From Albugo candida (Eukaryota > Oomycota > Peronosporomycetes > Albuginales > Albuginaceae), in contig CAJNAR010000005.1 of NCBI GenBank assembly GCA_905220665.1, positions 370,854 through 434,853 on the forward strand: a stretch of 64,000 nt of DNA. Reading direction: 5' to 3'. The translations under genes were made by a program, and so were the position numbers. Below are positions 54,604 through 64,000 of this stretch, in pieces. The stretch's first letter is position 1. Each line of letters starts with the position of its first letter. Below the pieces are notes generated by a model that worked only from the letters and a program-made list of their open reading frames with translations, was not told where the DNA came from and searched no databases.

Positions 54604-57600
54604 CTGATTTCAGCTCGTACAATTTCCTGCTTGAAGCTTGTCTACTGGTATAACCCGCATATGCACTGACTCCTTTATACTGTATCATGTGCCTAGGAAC
54701 GTATCGTACATGGACGTTTTATGAATCCGACCAGAATCCAAAAAGGTTATTTTGCTTTTCAGCCTTTTTTTTCAGAATTGTGTATAGAACACCTTCATTA
54801 AGTAGATAATATAAGGGATTGCCAAAGGAAATTCAGAAAGATCAGAATTTTCTTGGTATTTTCATTTGATTGCGCAGATAGATCTTATACTTGGTGTCTT
54901 TATTCGATTTTACGTTTCATATGAGTAAATCCTACACAAAACTGATTTCAGCTGATACACTTCATTCCTTGGAATCGTGTGGGAATATGATCCGTTAATG
55001 CTGTGGCTTCAGTCAGATAAACTATATGAGGAAACATGACTAGGGAACATCGTGGTAAGCGTTTCATCAATCAGCCTATAAGTCGATTAGTTTAGGAATC
55101 AGATAAGGTATCCTCAAATAGTCGTTCATACTAAGCTTTTCTCGAAGTATGTAAGACAAAAAAAATAAAAATGCACCCGGTTACCGCCGGCGATATCTCG
55201 AGTACAAGCAGCAAGCAGAAAGTATTCAGGACTCTAGTGAGATTAATCCTCAGATTCACAAGCCTCAGTTCTTTCTATATTTTTCTCAACATCGCGATGA
55301 TACATGCTACACTCGATGCCTTTCACGAGTCACCATTTGAGTTGAAAAAAAGCTACAGCTAACTGATTTCAGCTCGTACAATTTCTTGCTTGAAGTTTGT
55401 CTACTGGTATAACCCGCATATGCACTGATCCTTTATACTGTATTCTGTGCCTAGGAACGTATCGTACATGGACGTTTTATGAATCCGACCAGAATCCAAA
55501 AAGGTTATTTTGCTTTTCAGCCTTTTTTTTCAGAATTGTGTATAGAACACCTTCATTAAGTAGATAATATAAGGGATTGCCAAAGGAAATTCAGAAAGAT
55601 CAGAATTTTCTTGGTATTTTCATTTGATTGCGCAGATAGATCTTATACTTGGTGTCTTTATTCGATTTTACGTTTCATATGAGTAAATCCTACACAAAAC
55701 TGATTTCAGCTGATACACTTCATTCCTTGGAATCGTGTGGGAATATGATCCGTTAATGCTGTGGCTTCAGTCAGATAAACTATATGAGGAAACATGACTA
55801 GGGAACATCGTGGTAAGCGTTTCATCAATCAGCCTATAAGTCGATTAGTTTAGGAATCAGATAAGGTATCCTCAAATAGTCGTTCATACTAAGCTTTTCT
55901 CGAAGTATGTAAGACAAAAAAAATAAAAATGCACCCGGTTACCGCCGGCGATATCTCGAGTACAAGCAGCAAGCAGAAAGTATTCAGGACTCTAGTGAGA
56001 TTAATCCTCAGATTCACAAGCCTCAGTTCTTTCTATATTTTTCTCAACATCGCGATGATACATGCTACACTCGATGCCTTTCACGAGTCACCATTTGAGT
56101 TGAAAAAAAGCTACAGCTAACTGATTTCAGCTCGTACAATTTCTTGCTTGAAGTTTGTCTACTGGTATAACCCGCATATGCACTGATCCTTTATACTGTA
56201 TTCTGTGCCTAGGAACGTATCGTACATGGACGTTTTATGAATCCGACCAGAATCCAAAAAGGTTATTTTGCTTTTCAGCCTTTTTTTTCAGAATTGTGTA
56301 TAGAACACCTTCATTAAGTAGATAATATAAGGGATTGCCAAAGGAAATTCAGAAAGATCAGAATTTTCTTGGTATTTTCATTTGATTGCGCAGATAGATC
56401 TTATACTTGGTGTCTTTATTCGATTTTACGTTTCATATGAGTAAATCCTACACAAAACTGATTTCAGCTGATACACTTCATTCCTTGGAATCGTGTGGGA
56501 ATATGATCCGTTAATGCTGTGGCTTCAGTCAGATAAACTATATGAGGAAACATGACTAGGGAACATCGTGGTAAGCGTTTCATCAATCAGCCTATAAGTC
56601 GATTAGTTTAGGAATCAGATAAGGTATCCTCAAATAGTCGTTCATACTAAGCTTTTCTCGAAGTATGTAAGACAAAAAAAATAAAAATGCACCCGGTTAC
56701 CGCCGGCGATATCTCGAGTACAAGCAGCAAGCAGAAAGTATTCAGGACTCTAGTGAGATTAATCCTCAGATTCACAAGCCTCAGTCCTTTCTATATTTTT
56801 CTCAACATCGCGATGATACATGCTACACTCGATGCCTTTCACGAGTCACCATTTGAGTTGAAAAAAAGCTACAGCTAACTGATTTCAGCTCGTACAATTT
56901 CTTGCTTGAAGTTTGTCTACTGGTATAACCCGCATATGCACTGACTCCTTTATACTGTATCATGTGCCTAGGAACGTATCGTACATGGACGTTTTATGAA
57001 TCCGACCAGAATCCAAAAAGGTTATTTTGCTTTTCAGCCTTTTTTTTCAGAATTGTGTATAGAACACCTTCATTAAGTAGATAATATAAGGGATTGCCAA
57101 AGGAAATTCAGAAAGATCAGAATTTTCTTGGTATTTTCATTTGATTGCGCAGATAGATCTTATACTTGGTGTCTTTATTCGATTTTACGTTTCATATGAG
57201 TAAATCCTACACAAAACTGATTTCAGCTGATACACTTCATTCCTTGGAATCGTGTGGGAATATGATCCGTTAATGCTGTGGCTTCAGTCAGATAAACTAT
57301 ATGAGGAAACATGACTAGGGAACATCGTGGTAAGCGTTTCATCAATCAGCCTATAAGTCGATTAGTTTAGGAATCAGATAAGGTATCCTCAAATAGTCGT
57401 TCATACTAAGCTTTTCTCGAAGTATGTAAGACAAAAAAAATAAAAATGCACCCGGTTACCGCCGGCGATATCTCGAGTACAAGCAGCAAGCAGAAAGTAT
57501 TCAGGACTCTAGTGAGATTAATCCTCAGATTCACAAGCCTCAGTTCTTTCTATATTTTTCTCAACATCGCGATGATACATGCTACACTCGATGCCTTTCA

Positions 57601-57720
57601 CGAGTCACCATTTGAGTTGAAAAAAAGCTACAGCTAACTGATTTCAGCTCGTACAATTTCCTGCTTGAAGCTTGTCTACTGGTATAACCCGCATATGCAC
57701 TGACTCCTTTATACTGTATC

Positions 57721-57903
57721 ATGTGCCTAGGAACGTATCGTACATGGACGTTTTATGAATCCGACCAGAATCCAAAAAGGTTATTTTGCTTTTCAGCCTT
57801 TTTTTTCAGAATTGTGTATAGAACACCTTCATTAAGTAGTAAATATACAGGATTGCCAAAGGAAATTCAGAAAGATCAGAATTTTCTTGGTATTTTCATT
57901 TGA
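57721..57903 (+). other. Second open frame seen in only some satellite units
   Basis: A frame of about 60-76 codons (containing TWTFYESDQNPKRLFCFSAF and ending FLGIFI) stays open only in units with the agtagtaaatatacagg variant (57,721; 59,947; 62,976). In the other units a base difference closes it. It is most likely a chance frame. Confidence 0.25.
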
Positions 57904-60900
57904 TTGCGCAGATAGATCTTATACTTGGTGTCTTTATTCGATTTTACGTTTCATATGAGTAAATCCTACACAAAACTGATTTCAGCTGATACACTTCATT
58001 CCTTGGAATCGTGTGGGAATATGATCCGTTAATGCTGTGGCTTCAGTCAGATAAACTATATGAGGAAACATGACTAGGGAACATCGTGGTAAGCGTTTCA
58101 TCAATCAGCCTATAAGTCGATTAGTTTAGGAATCAGATAAGGTATCCTCAAATAGTCGTTCATACTAAGCTTTTCTCGAAGTATGTAAGACAAAAAAAAT
58201 AAAAATGCACCCGGTTACCGCCGGCGATATCTCGAGTACAAGCAGCAAGCAGAAAGTATTCAGGACTCTAGTGAGATTAATCCTCAGATTCACAAGCCTC
58301 AGTTCTTTCTATATTTTTCTCAACATCGCGATGATACATGCTACACTCGATGCCTTTCACGAGTCACCATTTGAGTTGAAAAAAAGCTACAGCTAACTGA
58401 TTTCAGCTCGTACAATTTCCTGCTTGAAGCTTGTCTACTGGTATAACCCGCATATGCACTGACTCCTTTATACTGTATCATGTGCCTAGGAACGTATCGT
58501 ACATGGACGTTTTATGAATCCGACCAGAATCCAAAAAGGTTATTTTGCTTTTCAGCCTTTTTTTTCAGAATTGTGTATAGAACACCTTCATTAAGTAGAT
58601 AATATACAGGATTGCCAAAGGAAATTCAGAAAGATCAGAATTTTCTTGGTATTTTCATTTGATTGCGCAGATAGATCTTATACTTGGTGTCTTTATTCGA
58701 TTTTACGTTTCATATGAATAAATCCTACACACAACTGATTTCAGCTGATACACTTCATTCCTTGGAATCGTGTGGGAATATGATCCGTTAATGCTGTGGC
58801 TTCAGTCAGATAAACTATATGAGGAAACATGACTAGGGAACATCGTGGTAAGCGTTTCATCAATCAGCCTATAAGTCGATTAGTTTAGGAATCAGATAAG
58901 GTATCCTCAAATAGTCGTTCATACTAAGCTTTTCTCGAAGTATGTAAGACAAAAAAAATAAAAATGCACCCGGTTACCGCCGGCGATATCTCGAGTACAA
59001 GCAGCAAGCAGAAAGTATTCAGGACTCTAGTGAGATTAATCCTCAGATTCACAAGCCTCAGTCTTTCTATATTTTTCTCAACATCGCGATGATACATGCT
59101 ACACTCGATGCCTTTCACGAGTCACCATTTGAGTTGAAAAAAAGCTACAGCTAACTGATTTCAGCTCGTACAATTTCTTGCTTGAAGTTTGTCTACTGGT
59201 ATAACCCGCATATGCACTGATCCTTTATACTGTATTCTGTGCCTAGGAACGTATCGTACATGGACGTTTTATGAATCCGACCAGAATCCAAAAAGGTTAT
59301 TTTGCTTTTCAGCCTTTTTTTTCAGAATTGTGTATAGAACACCTTCATTAAGTAGATAATATAAGGGATTGCCAAAGGAAATTCAGAAAGATCAGAATTT
59401 TCTTGGTATTTTCATTTGATTGCGCAGATAGATCTTATACTTGGTGTCTTTATTCGATTTTACGTTTCATATGAATAAATCCTACACACAACTGATTTCA
59501 GCTGATACACTTCATTCCTTGGAATCGTGTGGGAATATGATCCGTTAATGCTGTGGCTTCAGTCAGATAAACTATATGAGGAAACATGACTAGGGAACAT
59601 CGTGGTAAGCGTTTCATCAATCAGCCTATAAGTCGATTAGTTTAGGAATCAGATAAGGTATCCTCAAATAGTCGTTCATACTAAGCTTTTCTCGAAGTAT
59701 GTAAGACAAAAAAAATAAAAATGCACCCGGTTACCGCCGGCGATATCTCGAGTACAAGCAGCAAGCAGAAAGTATTCAGGACTCTAGTGAGATTAATCCT
59801 CAGATTCACAAGCCTCAGTTCTTTCTATATTTTTCTCAACATCGCGATGATACATGCTACACTCGATGCCTTTCACGAGTCACCATTTGAGTTGAAAAAA
59901 AGCTACAGCTAACTGATTTCAGCTCGTACAATTTCTTGCTTGAAGTTTGTCTACTGGTATAACCCGCATATGCACTGATCCTTTATACTGTATTCTGTGC
60001 CTAGGAACGTATCGTACATGGACGTTTTATGAATCCGACCAGAATCCAAAAAGGTTATTTTGCTTTTCAGCCTTTTTTTTCAGAATTGTGTATAGAACAC
60101 CTTCATTAAGTAGTAAATATACAGGATTGCCAAAGGAAATTCAGAAAGATCAGAATTTTCTTGGTATTTTCATTTGATTGCGCAGATAGATCTTATACTT
60201 GGTGTCTTTATTCGATTTTACGTTTCATATGAATAAATCCTACACACAACTGATTTCAGCTGATACACTTCATTCCTTGGAATCGTGTGGGAATATGATC
60301 CGTTAGTGCTGTGGCTTCAGTCAGATAAACTATATGAGAAACATGACTAGGGAACATCGTGGTAAGCGTTTCATCAATCAGCCTATAGGTCGATTAGTTT
60401 AGGAATCAGATAAGGTATCCTCAATTAGTCGTTCATACTAAGCTTTTCTCGAAGTATGTAAGACAAAAAAAATAAAAATGCACCCGGTTACCGCCGGCGA
60501 TATCTCGAGTACAAGCAGCAAGCAGAAAGTATTCAGGACTCTAGTGAGATTAATCCTCAGATTCACAAGCCTCAGTCCTTTCTATATTTTTCTCAACATC
60601 GCGATGATACATGCTACACTCGATGCCTTTCACGAGTCACCATTTGAGTTGAAAAAAAGCTACAGCTAACTGATTTCAGCTCGTACAATTTCCTGCTTGA
60701 AGCTTGTCTACTGGTATAACCCGCATATGCACTGATCCTTTATACTGTATTCTGTGCCTAGGAACGTATCGTACATGGACGTTTTATGAATCCGACCAGA
60801 ATCCAAAAAGGTTATTTTGCTTTTCAGCCTTTTTTTTCAGTATTGTGTATAGAACACCTTCATTAAGTAGATAATATAAGGGATTGCCAAAGGAAATTCA

Positions 60901-63900
60901 GAAAGATCAGAATTTTCTTGGTATTTTCATTTGATTGCGCAGATAGATCTTATACTTGGTGTCTTTATTCGATTTTACGTTTCATATGAGTAAATCCTAC
61001 ACAAAACTGATTTCAGCTGATACACTTCATTCCTTGGAATCGTGTGGGAATATGATCCGTTAATGCTGTGGCTTCAGTCAGATAAACTATATGAGGAAAC
61101 ATGACTAGGGAACATCGTGGTAAGCGTTTCATCAATCAGCCTATAAGTCGATTAGTTTAGGAATCAGATAAGGTATCCTCAAATAGTCGTTCATACTAAG
61201 CTTTTCTCGAAGTATGTAAGACAAAAAAAATAAAAATGCACCCGGTTACCGCCGGCGATATCTCGAGTACAAGCAGCAAGCAGAAAGTATTCAGGACTCT
61301 AGTGAGATTAATCCTCAGATTCACAAGCCTCAGTTCTTTCTATATTTTTCTCAACATCGCGATGATACATGCTACACTCGATGCCTTTCACGAGTCACCA
61401 TTTGAGTTGAAAAAAAGCTACAGCTAACTGATTTCAGCTCGTACAATTTCTTGCTTGAAGTTTGTCTACTGGTATAACCCGCATATGCACTGATCCTTTA
61501 TACTGTATTCTGTGCCTAGGAACGTATCGTACATGGACGTTTTATGAATCCGACCAGAATCCAAAAAGGTTATTTTGCTTTTCAGCCTTTTTTTTCAGAA
61601 TTGTGTATAGAACACCTTCATTAAGTAGATAATATAAGGGATTGCCAAAGGAAATTCAGAAAGATCAGAATTTTCTTGGTATTTTCATTTGATTGCGCAG
61701 ATAGATCTTATACTTGGTGTCTTTATTCGATTTTACGTTTCATATGAGTAAATCCTACACAAAACTGATTTCAGCTGATACACTTCATTCCTTGGAATCG
61801 TGTGGGAATATGATCCGTTAATGCTGTGGCTTCAGTCAGATAAACTATATGAGGAAACATGACTAGGGAACATCGTGGTAAGCGTTTCATCAATCAGCCT
61901 ATAAGTCGATTAGTTTAGGAATCAGATAAGGTATCCTCAAATAGTCGTTCATACTAAGCTTTTCTCGAAGTATGTAAGACAAAAAAATAAAAATGCACCC
62001 GGTTACCGCCGGCGATATCTCGAGTACAAGCAGCAAGCAGAAAGTATTCAGGACTCTAGTGAGATTAATCCTCAGATTCACAAGCCTCAGTCCTTTCTAT
62101 ATTTTTCTCAACATCGCGATGATACATGCTACACTCGATGCCTTTCACGAGTCACCATTTGAGTTGAAAAAAAGCTACAGCTAACTGATTTCAGCTCGTA
62201 CAATTTCTTGCTTGAAGTTTGTCTACTGGTATAACCCGCATATGCACTGATCCTTTATACTGTATTCTGTGCCTAGGAACGTATCGTACATGGACGTTTT
62301 ATGAATCCGACCAGAATCCAAAAAGGTTATTTTGCTTTTCAGCCTTTTTTTTCAGTATTGTGTATAGAACACCTCATTAAGTAGTAAATATACAGGATTG
62401 CCAAAGGAAATTCAGAAAGATCAGAATTTTCTTGGTATTTTCATTTGATTGCGCAGATAGATCTTATACTTGGTGTCTTTTTTCGATTTTACGTTTCATA
62501 TGAATAAATCCTACACACAACTGATTTCAGCTGATACACTTCATTCCTTGGAATCGTGTGGGAATATGATCCGTTAATGCTGTGGCTTCAGTCAGATAAA
62601 CTATATGAGGAAACATGACTAGGGAACATCGTGGTAAGCGTTTCATCAATCAGCCTATAGGTCGATTAGTTTAGGAATCAGATAAGGTATCCTCAAATAG
62701 TCGTTCATACTAAGCTTTTCTCGAAGTATGTAAGACAAAAAAAATAAAAATGCACCCGGTTACCGCCGGCGATATCTCGAGTACAAGCAGCAAGCAGAAA
62801 GTATTCAGGACTCTAGTGAGATTAATCCTCAGATTCACAAGCCTCAGTTCTTTCTATATTTTTCTCAACATCGCGATGATACATGCTACACTCGATGCCT
62901 TTCACGAGTCACCATTTGAGTTGAAAAAAAGCTACAGCTAACTGATTTCAGCTCGTACAATTTCTTGCTTGAAGCTTGTCTACTGGTATAACCCGCATAT
63001 GCACTGATCCTTTATACTGTATTCTGTGCCTAGGAACGTATCGTACATGGACGTTTTATGAATCCGACCAGAATCCAAAAAGGTTATTTTGCTTTTCAGC
63101 CTTTTTTTTCAGAATTGTGTATAGAACACCTTCATTAAGTAGTAAATATACAGGATTGCCAAAGGAAATTCAGAAAGATCAGAATTTTCTTGGTATTTTC
63201 ATTTGATTGCGCAGATAGATCTTATACTTGGTGTCTTTATTCGATTTTACGTTTCATATGAATAAATCCTACACACAACTGATTTCAGCTGATACACTTC
63301 ATTCCTTGGAATCGTCTGGGAATATGATGCGTTAATGCTGTGGCTTCAGTCAGATAATCTATATGAGAAAACATGACTAGGGAACATCGTGGTAAGCGTT
63401 TCATCAATCAGCCTATAGGTCGATTAGTTTAGGAATCAGATAAGGTATCCTCAATTAGTCGTTCATACTAAGCTTTTCTCGAAGTATGTAAGACAAAAAA
63501 AATAAAAATGCACCCGGTTACCGCCGGCGATATCTCGAGTACAAGCAGCAAGCAGAAAGTATTCAGGACTCTAGTGAGATTAATCCTCAGATTCACAAGC
63601 CTCAGTCCTTTCTATATTTTTCTCAACATCGCGATGATACATGCTACACTCGATGCCTTTCACGAGTCACCATTTGAGTTGAAAAAAAGCTACAGCTAAC
63701 TGATTTCAGCTCGTACAATTTCTTGCTTGAAGCTTGTCTACTGGTATAACCCGCATATGCACTGACTCCTTTATACTGTATCATGTGCCTAGGAACGTAT
63801 CGTACATGGACGTTTTATGAATCCGACCAGAATCCAAAAAGGTTATTTTGCTTTTCAGCCTTTTTTTTCAGAATTGTGTATAGAACACCTTCATTAAGTA

Positions 63901-64000
63901 GATAATATAAGGGATTGCCAAAGGAAATTCAGAAAGATCAGAATTTTCTTGGTATTTTCATTTGATTGCGCAGATAGATCTTATACTTGGTGTCTTTATT

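Larger units (their letters stand above)
54209..64000 (+). repeat. Tandem satellite array, 757-759 bp unit, about 13 copies, running off the window
   Basis: The anchor word atgcacccggttaccgccgg recurs at 54412, 55171, 55929, 56687, 57446, 58205, 58964, 59721, 60478, 61236, 61993, 62750 and 63508, so units measure 757-759 bp. Neighbouring units differ by only a handful of sites. Recurrent variants are cagtcc/cagttc, actgactcc/actgatcc, gtatcatg/gtattctg, agtagataatataaggg/agtagtaaatatacagg and gagtaaatcctacacaaaac/gaataaatcctacacacaac. These are shuffled among units rather than nested, which points to gene conversion or unequal exchange. No transposase or tRNA/rRNA signature was seen in the unit. 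Confidence 0.97.

Noticed and set aside
54412..63699. A tandem gene family encoding a 63-residue membrane peptide in every satellite unit
   Set aside because: The frame is no better conserved than the rest of the unit, one copy is frameshifted, and no start context, intron or family supports it. It is kept only as a low-confidence note.
1..64000. CRISPR arrays, bacterial operons or riboswitches
   Set aside because: Spliced nuclear genes, LTR and non-LTR retrotransposons and a satellite identify a eukaryotic chromosome. The only regular repeats are the coding minisatellite and the 758-bp satellite, neither with a spacer structure.

Overview
The window reads as an oomycete nuclear genome, most likely Albugo-like (white rust). 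I infer this from conserved eukaryotic genes packed closely together, tiny GT-AG introns (47-70 nt in every secure model), a coiled-coil protein with an NTF2/SnoaL-like tail and paired membrane proteins of a kind I associate with oomycetes, a flagellar docking-type coiled-coil protein, and chromovirus, copia, LINE and hAT debris. No database was searched, so the genus is a guess.

Bases 1-24,300 are a gene island. In order: mitochondrial enoyl-CoA hydratase (+), a secreted-looking protein with ten 25-residue repeats (+), an outer-dynein-arm-docking-like coiled-coil protein (-), a cysteine-rich CXC-type protein (-), the GTPase DRG1 (+), a syntaxin (+), a RagC/D GTPase (-), two tandem paralogous membrane proteins (-), two unidentified spliced genes (+ and -), an SR protein with one RRM (+), a METTL21-like methyltransferase (-), ERGIC3 (+) and the coiled-coil/SnoaL-like protein (+). 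Most are split by introns, so single open frames miss much of them. I rebuilt the models by splicing in frame, and every total is a multiple of three. Several genes serve the endomembrane and lysosomal systems: syntaxin in fusion, ERGIC3 in ER-Golgi cargo cycling, Rag GTPase in TORC1 control. They are not an operon and their proximity is probably chance.

From about 24.3 kb the window becomes repeat territory. A decayed Ty1/copia element with recognisable LTRs fills 26.6-31.2 kb. A minus-strand LINE (LINE-A) spans about 32.6-46.2 kb in three collinear pieces. A Ty3/gypsy chromovirus (33,979-39,060) splits its reverse transcriptase, and a block with a broken hAT transposase (about 40.5-43.9 kb) splits its endonuclease.

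From about 46.9 kb to the window end lies a 757-759 bp satellite. Its leftmost unit is interrupted by a second, nearly full-length LINE (LINE-B, 47,566-54,208, minus strand) flanked by a 14-bp target-site duplication. About 13 highly similar units then run to base 64,000 and the array continues beyond the window.

The most interesting observations are a predicted 5-nt micro-exon in the syntaxin gene, a GC-AG intron in ERGIC3, the recently expanded coding repeat of the secreted protein, the readable order of nested insertions, and the homogeneous satellite with mosaic variants.
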